This document shows, one piece after another, positions 12,448-22,469 of a stretch of DNA of 64,000 nt. The translations under genes and the position numbers were made by a program. The stretch is from Climacium dendroides (lineage: Eukaryota > Streptophyta > Bryopsida > Hypnales > Climaciaceae). The notes below the pieces were generated by a model. It saw only the letters and a list, made by a program, of their open reading frames with translations, was not told the DNA's origin and did no database searches. The stretch spans positions 28,005,345-28,069,344 of the forward strand of contig OX467089.1 of assembly GCA_950106755.1 (NCBI GenBank). Direction: 5' to 3'. Each line of letters opens with the position of its first letter. Within the stretch, counting starts at the first letter, position 1.

Positions 12448-13733
12448 ATGCATGTCGTACGTTCAGTTAGCCGTAAGTATCCTTACAACGACAAATGGTT
12501 GCAAAATGACATGAATTATCGTTCCAGGGAACTTCTAGTAAGATATCGATTGAGTTAGAAGTATCCGGATCGTGACTACTCACTTAATCCTCTTTCTTTC
12601 ACTTACCCTATCTCGTTCCGGAAACTTAGTACATTCCGGATTCCGTTCCGGATCCGAACACACCCGGAACTTAGTTCCGTCTCCCTTCCGTCACTGGTTT
12701 TTGTTGCCTCTGTTTTACCCTCAAAGGGTCCGCCCTTGATCTAGAAAGGGGTGGGGACTCACCACTTGTGCAATATCCTCTCTATACTCTAAATCTACTA
12801 AACAATACACCCAAGACAACACAGCTGTAGGAAGAGGGAGGGAGTATCCTCTCACAGTTTTCGGATTGGTCGATCCGGAATCAGGTCACCTAGAGCAATT
12901 CTCACACCTCTCTTTACTACAACGACGGATCCGAACTCATAGATCCCAAAGAATAGAGTTTCAAGGGGAAGATAATGTACCCAGGGGGAGGTTGGTAGAC
13001 TTTCCGGAGTAGCGGGAGTTCCTTTCCTTTGGTGGTTGCTTATCTCCGCACAGAACCCTCCTGGTTCTGGATTCGCAGGGCCCTCTACCCTCTTACCCGG
13101 ATTGCCGTTCCGGCAATTTAAAAGCACGTCACACTTACACTCCCTTACTTAGTTCACATTCCTCCTACTCAGCTCAACACCAAGAGATCCGTGGCTCAAG
13201 ATCCGGATTCCTTCTCTCCCTCCCTTCTCTTTCTCCAGTACCAGACCACACACCCATGCATACACTCAGCCAAAAAGACCCTGTCTAAGCAAAAGTACAG
13301 CTAAAGGTATCCTGGCTGACTTAGATTAAAAAAAGAAAATTGTAATACATATGTGAAAGCACTAAAATCGAGTGGAGTAGGATGGAATGGCAGACAACTA
13401 ATTTGCCTGCCCTTAAAATACTAACACAAAAACCCAAAGTCAACTCCTAAAAGCCTGAAAAGGAAACTCGAAAATCTAGGCCACCAATCCCTGAACCTCC
13501 CGGAATATCCGGAAAGATTGCTAACTGTCGTCCGAGATTACCGGATTTCCTGACTATCCGCCTAAGATTCCGAAAACCGGGTCCATGCTCGGAACCCCAT
13601 TCCGGATTCTATACTTCTTCTCCTACCAACCCTAATGTTTTGGCTTCCGTCCTTTCTTTAAACAGCTCCCCGCTTGGCTGGTAGGCGTCCCCTTCGTATT
13701 CTTCGCTGGCGTAGTTTTTGCTGTGGCCCGAGT

Positions 13734-14759
13734 CTAGATATGGCGTGTTGCGGGAGACGGATCGCTGTCGCCTTCGGTTCCGGAAGTGGAGTGGGCACTC
13801 TCCTCCTCAGAATCTTCAATGACTTGAACTTCCTTCTCCTTCTCTGGTGTTGTATCCTCCAATGTTGCGGGTTCGCTTCCTTTTTCCGGCGTGGTCTCTT
13901 GCATGTGCACAAATCCTTTCGGATTAGTCCGAGCCGGATTGGTCATCCCACCGATCCGGCTAATGAGATCTCCCCTAACTTGTTGTCCCGGAACCTTGAA
14001 TGATTTGGTCATCAAATTCGGCATTGTTTGTGCCTTGGGAACTTCCGAGGTTGAGAACTTAGATGGCACTGGAACCGTTTTCGCGCTAGACACAGGTTCC
14101 GGTTCTGCGGCTGGCCTCAAATTCAACTCCGTCATCCGTATTTTATTGGCGAAAGGCTCGGCTGGTGTGAGTATCCCCCTCAAACCCTCCATCCGGGTTG
14201 CATGATCCGCCACTGGTTTCCCTGGGGTACCTGCGACAAAAGGAAGTTCCGGAAAGGTGGAGAAATCCATCGCATGGTTTGGGGCGATGGCCGCCAGTAA
14301 TTTCTGGATCTCCTTCAAAACTCGCTCTATCCTCGCGGTGAAGTCTACGAGGATGGTAACTACCTTGGTTCCGGTAATGTGGCCTTCCGATATCATCTTC
14401 GAGTCAAACAAGGCAGCTTTTGTGATGATGTCGACTTTGATGTTGATTGCTCCGGTTAGATTCTTGACCAGAGCGAGAGCCTCTTTCTCTTTCTCTTTTG
14501 CAGCTACCATTTCCCCTTCCGCCCAATTCACTCGGGTCTGGAGTAGGTTCCGTTCCGCCTCCAACTCCTGGATCCGCTCCTCCCTCTTCTTCAGATCCTC
14601 CGGTTTGGGTAGTCGCTTGACAACTTCCACGATCTGATCCGGATCCACCTTCAACACTTCCGCGGTATCTATCACCAAATCTAACAACCCATCATGGAGT
14701 ACCTTGGCTTCACGTATCCACTCGAGTCTCGCATTGAAAAATGCGGATTCTGTTTCCAT
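13734..14759 (-). CDS. ORF2 of nested element: coiled-coil protein, unknown function
   Basis: 341 codons from an ATG. No enzyme motif is seen. Residues about 55-125 form a long charged coiled coil (EERIQELEAERNLL, EKEKEALALV). Residues 125-175 form a helical block with TILVDFTARIERVL. The rest is low-complexity Pro/Ser/Glu/Thr-rich with an acidic end (EVQVIEDSEEES). Coiled coil plus disordered tail resembles structural Gag-like or ORF1p-like proteins of transposons; that role is inference. It lies 18 bp downstream of ORF1 on the same strand, so one transcript could carry both. The frame is uninterrupted, so the copy may be young. Confidence 0.6.
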   Translation of the reverse strand: METESAFFNARLEWIREAKVLHDGLLDLVIDTAEVLKVDPDQIVEVVKRLPKPEDLKKREERIQELEAERNLLQTRVNWAEGEMVAAKEKEKEALALVKNLTGAINIKVDIITKAALFDSKMISEGHITGTKVVTILVDFTARIERVLKEIQKLLAAIAPNHAMDFSTFPELPFVAGTPGKPVADHATRMEGLRGILTPAEPFANKIRMTELNLRPAAEPEPVSSAKTVPVPSKFSTSEVPKAQTMPNLMTKSFKVPGQQVRGDLISRIGGMTNPARTNPKGFVHMQETTPEKGSEPATLEDTTPEKEKEVQVIEDSEEESAHSTSGTEGDSDPSPATRHI

Positions 14760-14777
14760 TTCAAGTCCTTTGCTGGA

Positions 14778-15581
14778 TTACCCCCTCTCCATCGTCTGTG
14801 GCTTGATTCTCGACCCCGGATCGGTTGACTTCCTCTTCTTGGTCCTCAGATCGGTCAGACGTTCCTCGGGAAGTTCCTCCGGATCAGACTCGACTGAATC
14901 TTCCGCTTCCTCCCCGGAAAGTCCGTATGATAGGAGCGTCTTTCCGGTGTCATACTGGATTACTTCCACCGCACTCAAAAGTTCCTGTTGATGGTACAGA
15001 TGAAACAAGTAGGTGCTAACTGGACTCGCCTTTGCTCGGGTCACGTGATCCGCTAATTTAGCCACTATCCTGGCTATGACCCTACCCCAGTGCACTGCCC
15101 GGTTCTCCATAGCTCCAAAGATAGTATTGGCCACCGTAATAGTAACCCGCATTGGCTTTTCCGGATACAAGATCGGAATCAGAAACTCTAGTATCCGCCT
15201 ATGTCTCTCGTCCTTATACTCGTTGATAGCGAATCCGTCCTTAGGGTTTGCAAACCCAATGAACTTCCCAGCTACAAAACGGTCCGTCCTCGATGCTAAA
15301 CCGTTCCCACTCTTCCGGAACTGATAGACATCTGCCCAGATGTCCTCGGTCCACGTGACTGGCCGCCCTCTCAAAGTGAGCTCATACTGATTCGGAACAC
15401 CGTGAAGTAGCTCTTGAATCATCTCCTCACTCTTGAGGTTCCATGGTCGATGTAGTAGACCGACACATCCTAACTTAGTTAAGTCCTCCTCTAACTGCTT
15501 GTGTAGTTCCGGGCTATCCGGAATGGCCGGAGAGATAACCCGAGCAGATACCGCTACCTTCCGTACTAGTCCGGATGCCAT
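14778..15581 (-). CDS. ORF1 of nested element: unknown protein
   Basis: 267 codons from an ATG (MASGLVRKVAVSARV). Residues 20-210 look globular, with conserved-looking Trp/Tyr/Pro positions (LHRPWNLKSEEMIQELL, RPVTWTEDIWADVYQF, ILEFLIPILYPEKPMRVT). The end is acidic then basic (SDPEELPEERL, RTKKRKSTDPGS), a likely nuclear signal. I do not recognise the family. The globular part with a W/Y/P pattern is like a plant retroelement Gag capsid region, which is only a suggestion. The frame is open and ends just before ORF2. The RKSTDP tail is shared with the remnant near position 370. Confidence 0.6.
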   Translation of the reverse strand: MASGLVRKVAVSARVISPAIPDSPELHKQLEEDLTKLGCVGLLHRPWNLKSEEMIQELLHGVPNQYELTLRGRPVTWTEDIWADVYQFRKSGNGLASRTDRFVAGKFIGFANPKDGFAINEYKDERHRRILEFLIPILYPEKPMRVTITVANTIFGAMENRAVHWGRVIARIVAKLADHVTRAKASPVSTYLFHLYHQQELLSAVEVIQYDTGKTLLSYGLSGEEAEDSVESDPEELPEERLTDLRTKKRKSTDPGSRIKPQTMERG

Positions 15582-16016
15582 AAGATCTAAGTGAGAACGA
15601 GGGAAAAGTAGTTCTACTTCAGTCGCTAACTCACCACTCTTTTTTTCAACTACTCACACAAACAGTCTCAGGAACACAGAACAGGAAAGTGAAGAGGAAA
15701 CCCTAGGAAGACAGCTTAAGTACTAAACCGTCTTTTTACGGGCTTAAGGACAACGGCTACAGGTCCGTTGTATTAACGGTATCCTACTTCCGTAGCTACG
15801 AGACCTATACGGTAGGTTCCTGTGTTCCGAATGAGTCCGGATTCCGGATCCGGACAAGTTCCGGTTTAGGGTTGTGCCGGAACGCTTATTTTCTAATTCA
15901 AGCTATCTGGTCCAAAAATCACGCTCTAACTATTATTTTTTTTTATTTTTTTTTATTTTTCGTACCTACTTCTTGTATTATTGATCTATTTCCGAATTCC
16001 GGATTCCCACAATGCA

Positions 16017-16803
16017 AGCGTAATCCCCATTGTTGTAATCGTTCAAATATTGCTTGTAAATGTTTGACATGCTCCTGAGGATTGCTACTAAAGATGATGA
16101 CATCATCAATGTAGCATCTAGCAAATGGTAGTCCAGCCAAAACTCGGTCCATTACTCTTTGAAACTCAGATGGTGCATTCTTTAGACCAAATGGAAGAAA
16201 CTTCCAATGATAAAGTTGATCTTTTCCATCTTGATCAACTCCCCAGAATGCTGTCTTAACTCGATCTCCCACAAGCAATGGCAATTGGTGATAACCAGAT
16301 CGCAAGTCCAAAGTACTAAAAACCCGTGAGAATCCCACTGCATCAAATATCTCTTTTGGCATGGGCATTGGATACCGGTCTGACTTGGTCTTACGATTCA
16401 CTAGGCGGTAATCTCCACACATTTGTTTTTCCGTCCAATTACCAAATATATCCTTCTTAGAAGGCATAACCATAGCACAAGCGTACTCGCCATTAGAAAG
16501 TTTAATCAAGCCCGCAGCCAATAACTCTCGACAATGAGTTTGAACACCTTTTCTTTCTGATACACTCAATCTGTAAGGGCGCCTAAAGATTGGATGATCA
16601 TCCTCCAATTGAATATGAATAGGCTTGCCTTTATAGCCCTCAAGCTCTTCCAATTTAAATGCAAAACAACTACGATACGAGCGAATAAAAGCTCGCACCT
16701 TCCGTGCTTTGGCACCAGTAAGATTTGGCCCCAATTCCAATGGCCAATCATCAAACTCAGTGGTCACCTTTTCAATTGATGGAATACCATTGTATGCTGG
16801 CAC
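16017..16803 (-). pseudogene. reverse transcriptase, N-terminal and catalytic part
   Basis: Contains the Ty3 RT blocks in order: PYRLSVSERKGV, LLAAGLIKLSNGEYACAMV, MCGDYRLVNRKT, YPMPMPKEIFDAVG, FSTLDLRSGYHQL, FLPFGLKNAPSEFQRVMDRVL, and the catalytic YIDDVIIFS with both aspartates. It copies element RNA into DNA. The frame to its right (methyltransferase end) is linked by two neighbouring stops, TAG TAA at about 16,810, which fit CAG CAA after C-to-T change. The frame ends at the nested insertion; the last residues before it are GLRLH. Confidence 0.9.
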
Positions 16804-16815
16804 GGCCCTTGATTA

Positions 16816-17740
16816 CTAATCTGTAAGAGGCGCAATTTTTGTGCCCCCAACTTCTTCGCTTGAAATTAAATGAAGAGCTTCAACTTGACAATTTGTATGA
16901 GACTTGGTAGTATCCAGAGGAAGTAGAGTATCATGCATAAACACCCGTGAAAACATCTCTTGGGCATTTACTTTTCCAAACTCTTGAGCCAAAGCAGCAA
17001 AAACACGTTGAGCACGAAGTTCTTTTGCTGCTTGTTGCTTCAAATGAAAAAATAGTTTAGACTCCTCAATCTCAATGGGTTTTGGCTCTACTGCCCCCTG
17101 ACCATTGCTTTCTTGCCTCTGAGTAAGCAAATGGCCATCATAATGACGCTGAATAGCCAGACATGTGCCAATAACCCATACAAGGGTATTGAGATCCATA
17201 GCTTGGCCTAAAAGAAAACGTTGTTGACCTTCTGTAAGGTCGATAGCAGCAGTGGTACCAGTCAAAAAATCCATAGCACGTTCACGCTCATCTGCATTAG
17301 GTTCTTCATGGATGTGGGAGATGCCACTCCAAATCATACCAGGACCACGTGCTCGAAATGCGAAAGAACTTGGATAAGTTACAAAGGTAGGGAAGGCAAC
17401 TCGTGGTGCTCCCAGCTTGTTCACACAAGCCAAAGGAGACTCATCGTCTTTAGAAACATCCAAAGGAACACGATGATCATCCAAAATATCAACCACTTTG
17501 CATCCAATAGGCCTCTTAATTCTTGAAAGAGATGCTGTAAGCACATTAGATGCAGCTAGATTGGTCCAAATCCAACGTGAACGATGAGCATAAGAACCTA
17601 AAACTGCAGCATCTACAAAAGTTGGAGGGCCTAAAATTTGGTGAATATAATGCCCATTCTTGAGAACCTGTGACCTTATATCACCCAATGGAGGCACATT
17701 TTCGAAAATATATGCCGGTGGGGAAGATTGGTGGGTGTAC
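16816..17740 (-). pseudogene. C5 cytosine DNA methyltransferase, C-terminal half
   Basis: Starts with PPAYIFENVPPLGD, the ENV motif VI of C5-methyltransferases. Then come VDAAVLGSYAHRSRWIWTNL (motif VIII region, Arg-x-Arg) and a target-recognition stretch (IKRPIGCKVVDIL). EEPNADERERAMDFLTG and QQRFLLGQAMDLNTLVWVIG complete motifs IX/X, the AdoMet-side helix. Such enzymes transfer a methyl group from S-adenosylmethionine to cytosine C5. It is joined in frame to the middle part through one TGA at about 17,740 (former CGA likely). After the methyltransferase, about 100 further residues of unknown type (FFHLKQQAAKELRAQRVFAA) lead to the RT. Lying between protease and RT, it is part of the polyprotein. 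Confidence 0.85.
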
Positions 17741-17742
17741 CA

Positions 17743-17973
17743 TCACTTTGTGAGCCGAAGCAAATCTACGAAAAGCCTAGATCGTGGATCGTTAAGACCT
17801 CTACTCGCTCCAGCTCGTGAATGACCTTGGCAAGGCCACCCAGCAATAAGTAAATCAATATGGCTCAACCTCCTCAAATTTTCATCACTAATGAGAGTGA
17901 CATCTTGAAGAAGTTTGTTAAAACAACCATGAATAGTAGAAGGTGGAAGTTGCTCTGGATATAGAGCCAACAA
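17743..17973 (-). pseudogene. C5 cytosine DNA methyltransferase, catalytic middle part
   Basis: Contains DLLIAGWPCQGHSRAG, the motif IV Pro-Cys-Gln loop with the catalytic cysteine, followed by GLNDPRSRLFVDLLRL, the usual partner of that loop. A TGA at about 17,999 separates it from the motif I part and a TGA at about 17,740 from the ENV part. Both fit CGA to TGA. The spacing of motifs I, IV, VI and VIII is normal for the family, so the ancestral element had a full-length enzyme. Confidence 0.88.
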
Positions 17974-17997
17974 TCGCTGGATATAATAACGAGTAGC

Positions 17998-18930
17998 TCA
18001 ATTGGGTGTTATCCCATTATCCACATGAATGTAGCATTTAACTTTAAGTCCAGCTGCTAAAACAGCTGCCAAACCAGTTTCGATGCCCGCAAATAGCTCC
18101 ACGAGGATAATGCCTTCTAATGATGGTTGCCAATGAATAGGTTGGGCAAAAAGAGATGTAAAAGAACTAGAAGGCTCCTCTATAGCATCCAATGAAGTTA
18201 TAATGTCTCGACATTGTTGAGACAAGTGAGTACTTGTACCCCATGGAGGAGTAAGATCCTTGCAATGTTTGCTAGGAATTTCAAAAGTAGGTGGATCAGA
18301 TAATGCCATGGAACTAGACATAAATGCCATAGTCTCTTTTAAAAGCACTGAACCACATGGTAAATTTGATGCCAACGCACTGCAACCAAATAAGACCTTT
18401 GCTGACATTGTCATTGCAGCTGCTGCAAAAGCTACGGGAATAAATTCCTTTCTCCCGTCATCAGTAGACCATCCCGGTCTAATCCATGTCTCTTCAGTCC
18501 AATTATCAAGACCAAATCCAAGAGGATATAATGCTTGCTGACCAACCAATATGTCATAGTTGATAGCATTGGTGACAGCACATTGTAGTGATAAATGAGA
18601 ATAAAGTGGTCTAGATCCAATGCAAAAAATCAATTGCAATGGTAGTTTAGTATAACCAATGACACGCTCTATACCATCAACAGAAGTAACAATGGTAAAT
18701 GGACATGGCTCAAGGTCTACAGCAGTGAGACCTAAATCATCAGCAAGTCGCTTGCCAATCATGACTGGTTGAGCACCAGAGTCTATCATCACTCGTAATG
18801 GTGTAGCACGAGTGATATTGCCATCCATACGGCTAACGACAAGAACATCATTGTCATTAGCAAGTCGCACCACACTTGGTCGTAAACTGCAACGTTCTTG
18901 AGCTAACCTAGCAGCAACATCAGCCAGGTA
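17998..18930 (-). pseudogene. aspartic protease plus methyltransferase N-terminus
   Basis: Near residue 27 the frame reads RVMIDSGAQPVMIG, the Asp-Ser-Gly active site of a retropepsin, followed by IVTSVDG and INYDILVGQQALYPLGF, the second half of the fold. This enzyme cuts the polyprotein. After about 100 variable residues the frame ends with LVELFAGIETGLAAVLAAGL and YIHVDN, the motif I/II AdoMet-binding part of the methyltransferase (about 18,114 down to 17,998). Protease and methyltransferase are therefore in one frame, which argues for true fusion, not chance insertion beside the element. Confidence 0.85.
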
Positions 18931-19536
18931 CTAAGCCACTCCCGTAATTGAAGATGCATCAACAGGAAAAGTTGGTTGTACTTCACTCAAAGTTCTCTCT
19001 TCAAATCCCACAATAGCTTCAGTTGCAAGCTTGGCTCGCAACTTAATCAAGTCGTCATTGGTAGAAGGCGCGGTAATAGCTTGAGCCACATCTAGAGATA
19101 GCAAAGATACCTTACCCTCCAACATCGTGCCCACTAAGTGAAATACTTGAGCTGGTACAAAATCTGTAGCTAACATCTCTATAGAAGAAAAGACTGGCGT
19201 TTGTAATACTTTATAAGCTAAAGTATGTGCCAAGTCTTTTGAAGTAGTTGCTTCTTGGAATTTTGCCAACGGAATGTAAGGATGGGTTGCAGAAGTAACA
19301 TCTGCAAGGCCGAATGATAATGGCAAACGTGCTTGACCAATATAATCTAGTAAACCACCATGGCGCATACGCTCATCATCTTTAGAAACATTTAAAGATA
19401 GTGCAAGTGATTCGGCTGCCGTTTGAGCACGTGTAGCAGCAACTGACACCATCATTTCTCCAGCGACGCCAAATACGTATAAGTCAGAACTAGAACCACT
19501 AGCTCTAGTTTGAGAAGTGAGTTTAACATCTGTAAC
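18931..19536 (-). pseudogene. Gag-protease linker region of the polyprotein, unknown
   Basis: The 174-codon frame (19,455-18,931) with AATRAQTAAESLALSL, DYIGQARLPLSFGLADV and EAIVGFEERTLSEVQP is in frame with the protease part after one TAG (about 18,928). No domain is recognised. Position between zinc knuckles and protease suggests linker. Confidence 0.5.
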
Positions 19537-20811
19537 TTAACCAAGTGAGGCCACTATATTGAACCGCTTTTCAAGCTCAGCAATTTTGGCTTCTAGAGCC
19601 TTTTCTTTGTCTGAAGTAAGTCTCTTTTCCGGATGTAGAATAAAACAGTGATCTACATTATGATTGAGTCTACCACAATGGGTATACTTCAAATCCTTCT
19701 TCTTGGATTTTTCCCTTGCCTTGGCCACTTCTGTTTTTTGTTTGGGCTTCTCAAAAGACTGAGCCTTTTTCTTCTTTGGGCAATTGGGATCATTTTTGGC
19801 ATGGCCAAATTCTCTACATCCCCAACAATGTAGAGTCTTTGGGGTCTTTTCAGGCTGATTTTCTGCCAAACTACTTATAGCAATAGCAGCCTTCTTAGGT
19901 TTACTACTATCTGTCATTCAAGAAACTATGTCGGTAGCATCATGCTGATATAGAACTCTATCACACCTCTCAACTTTAGCAAACGTTTGTGCTAGCGTTG
20001 CTCGACCTTCATAGTTGATAATAATCCTTGGTGTGGCTAAATCAAGAAGTCTTTTGTCAATTTTAGACAAAAAAATCTTCACCAGCTGGCTCTTAGCAAA
20101 TACACCTCCAGATTCCACTGCAAATCGTGCCAATCTCGTATACATCGTGCGTGGAGTATCCTCCTTTTTACGACGAAAATCTTGAATGCGTTGCATTTGG
20201 TCACGTCGAAAACCTCCATACTCAACTTCAAGATGAGCAATGAAGAGGTGTAGTGGTTCAAATACTGGTGGCTCGCCAACTGCTACTAACGCCGCTTGCG
20301 TGGCTTGTGCCATCCGAGATAAGGTAACAGAAATTTGGACTGGTGTCAAAGTCTTCCTTTTAGTGTCCTCGAGAGATGAACCACCTTCTGGTATTGCCAC
20401 ACCTGTGTTTTGTGGAGAAATCAAACTAGCAGCTGCACCCTCTTTAAGTGCAGAAACAAGTTCCATACGAGCATCCCAATAGTGCTCTACCCGACGTAAA
20501 TCATTAGTATGCTCTATGGTCCATTGCTCGTATGATTGAAGTGCTTCATACTCCAAATGTTGCGGTAACAACTCAAAGGCGTACCAATCATTGAAATTTG
20601 GAGACCGTTGACGCTTCTCCTTCATCCAAGTCCGGAATCGAAGCTTCCAGTTGGGTAGGGAAATACCTCCAGCCCTTCCGGAGAATCGATCTTTCACCAT
20701 GTTGCGAGGATCGTCGTCCATATCGTAAACCGTACTTACACTCCAAACCCGAAGCCTACTAGTGGTATCCAACGCTGAAATAGGCTCAAAAGCCTCGTTG
20801 GTATACACCAC
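19537..20811 (-). pseudogene. gag: Gag with two zinc knuckles
   Basis: Starts at an ATG (MVYTNEAFEPISALD) and is open for 297 codons. A TGA (19,918-19,920) follows, then the same frame continues to 19,537. The first part has the helical capsid of Ty3 Gag: LHLFIAHLEVEYGGF, then RRKKEDTPRTMYTRLARFA and LVKIFLSKIDKRLLDL. The second part is nucleocapsid: CWGCREFGHAKNDPNC, and YTHCGRLNHNVDHC where the first Cys of the usual CxxC is Tyr. Lys-rich linkers surround them. Gag packages the element RNA in particles. The stop fits CGA to TGA and the Cys-to-Tyr fits G-to-A, so both are decay. Confidence 0.8.
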
Positions 20812-22119
20812 TAGCTCAAAGTTATCGGTGTGAGTATCCTCTAAGTAGTCAGGTGACGGAGATCGATAATATCAACTCCGAGTCTGCACCATACAATAAC
20901 TACTTAGGTACCTGCAACTATCTAATGGTTTAGGGCAACCTACACCTACAAAAGCACCAAACTATATAGTGCACCGGTCATCACCTCTGGTCGGATTACT
21001 ACAGGTCCAACAGCCCACAACAAAAGAGTCACATCGGTCATTAATCCGACCTCACTCCTACAGTTTGTCTATCACAAACTAATTACAACACAAAATGGGA
21101 CAAAACCGGAAACCGCCGGCAACAATGTCCGCCACGAGGGAAGGTACCAAAACAAAATCCAAAAAATCCAAATTGGATCTTCTTCCCCAAACAACGAATT
21201 GCAAAAACACAAGAAAATGTGAATCAGAGCCACCGACACACGCCTACGGTGGATGATCACGAGTTGCCAATCCTGTGTCAATGAAAACAATACAAGACAC
21301 TAGCAAGTGTCTCTTTTAGGTTCCAAAACCTAATATCCCCGGAAATCTTGAAAATTAGTGTTTAAAAACACCATTCAGCCCATGATAATTGCTCCTACAG
21401 GCTGAAAATCAAGTCCAAATGCCAATCCAACTACACCATTGGAATCCTTGGCAAATGTCACATAAAATAGGCACAAATTTCACTCAAATCCGAGCTAAAA
21501 TGCCTCCCAAATTGAATTTCAAAGTTTGCACCTCACACTTTTGTTGAAAATTTGAAACTACAAAATTACTAGATTCTGGATTTCCCAAATCAGCGCCAGA
21601 GGTACATTTCAGAAATCTTCCCAAAATGTAGATTTTAAAATCTTTAGATTTCCCAAATTTCAGAAATCTTTAAATTTCCTAGATTTCGACAGAAAATCTT
21701 CAAAAATCCTAGATTTGGGAAATCGGTGTGAAGTCCAGGGACTACTCCAAAACAACCTCAAAACTTCAAAACCCTCTAATTTTCTCAAAAATCACTCAAA
21801 TCCTACGATTTTTGAAGCGTTGGGTTCGTATACAACTCCTCTACAACTTCTACAAGTATGAGTGACAAACTAAAACTTTGAATTTTGCAATTTCACTCAC
21901 AATTGCCACTACAAGGAAGGAAATTGAAATTTGGAAAAGAAAACACTCACAACCTTTCAAGTTCTCTCCACCTCTTCCAATCACTCAATATACACCACAA
22001 ATTGCTTGCAAACACTAGAGAGTACCTCCATGTACGAGTCACACTTAAAGAATCCGTTTAATCTCCACTCCAATGCTTTGCTCCACCACAAATTTGAAGA
22101 AGAGACATTCTTGTCAAGT
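20812..22119 (-). other. 5' leader of the retrotransposon, no gene
   Basis: Between the Gag start and the shared terminal repeat. AT-rich, with repeated AAATTTCAGAAATCTT words near 21,600-21,720. No frame is supported. It should hold the primer-binding site and packaging signals, but I cannot identify a tRNA-complementary stretch with confidence. A 14-bp inverted repeat (CATTCTTGTCAAGT at about 22,107 and its complement near 22,290) joins leader and repeat. Confidence 0.5.
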
Positions 22120-22462
22120 GAGAAACAAACTAATCTACTCACACAAGTGAAGCGGCTCTCACTCCACAAAGGGAGAATCCAAGAGTGCAAGCGTGAGAGA
22201 AGAAGTAGGAATCTTTACTAAGTGATAAACACCACCTCCAAGCAAGCTTCCAAAACACAACAATCCTCTCAAAACCACTCACAAAACTTGACTTGACAAG
22301 AATGCCAAGTCAAGGAACTCTCTCCACCTTAAGCTTCAAACCCTAAGGTGGATAAACTATAACAAGTGGACGAAATCCATCCCAACTAAGGTAAACTCTC
22401 CAAAAAGTCCACCTAACACTACATCTAGATGCCATGTGGCTACGATGTCACCTCACGTGACA
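22120..22462 (-). repeat. 5' terminal repeat of the retrotransposon (340 bp shared part)
   Basis: Minus-strand start TGTCACGTGAGGTGACATCG, then GCCACATGGCATCTAGATG and so on, matching 9352-9691. The similarity stops at GAGAAACAAAC (22,130), so the downstream part of the left repeat (9242-9351) is missing here. Confidence 0.7.
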
Positions 22463-22469
22463 GACTTCA

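Larger units (their letters stand above)
12453..16011 (-). mobile_element. 3,559-bp unclassified element nested in the reverse transcriptase
   Basis: The insertion is bounded by ATGCA on both sides (12,448-12,452 and 16,012-16,016). Removing it with one ATGCA restores the reverse transcriptase frame. Its ends are TGTCGTACG and TTCCCACA, that is TG...CA, like LTR elements and with a 5-bp duplication like theirs. I cannot find matching long terminal repeats or terminal inverted repeats. It carries two adjacent minus-strand ORFs with no recognised enzyme domain. It is unusually rich in TCCGGA (about 22 copies). It may be a non-autonomous retroelement with only ORF1/ORF2-type proteins, or a copy whose terminal repeats have diverged. 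A related decayed copy lies at 0.2-1.2 kb. Confidence 0.8.
9242..22462 (-). mobile_element. Ty3/gypsy-like LTR retrotransposon encoding a C5 DNA methyltransferase and a PHD-like finger
   Basis: Read on the minus strand the order is 5' terminal repeat, Gag, zinc knuckles, aspartic protease, cytosine methyltransferase, reverse transcriptase, RNase H, integrase, PHD-like finger, 3' terminal repeat. The outer ends share about 340 bp. GACTT flanks both sides (9238-9242 and 22,463-22,467) as a plausible 5-bp target duplication, overlapping the left end by a base. Protease-RT-RNase H-integrase order is that of Ty3/gypsy. Total span is 13.2 kb, or about 9.7 kb without the nested insertion at 12,453-16,011. 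Several in-frame stops and two RNase H frameshifts mean this copy cannot make a full polyprotein. The terminal repeats differ at only about seven sites, so insertion is fairly recent. Confidence 0.85.

Noticed and set aside
13674..14637. Plus-strand ORFs opposite ORF1 and ORF2 of the nested element
   Set aside because: They are antisense shadows of the longer minus-strand frames, with no domain and poor starts.
12453..16011. Complete LTR retrotransposon with long terminal repeats
   Set aside because: Ends and duplication fit, but the left 200-700 bp and the right 200-400 bp do not match each other in either orientation by eye, and there is no enzyme domain.
17998..18114. Methyltransferase as a separate host gene interrupted by the retrotransposon
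   Set aside because: Motif I lies in the same open frame as the protease, and the motif X side is joined to the RT frame only by stops that fit point mutation, so it is part of the polyprotein.
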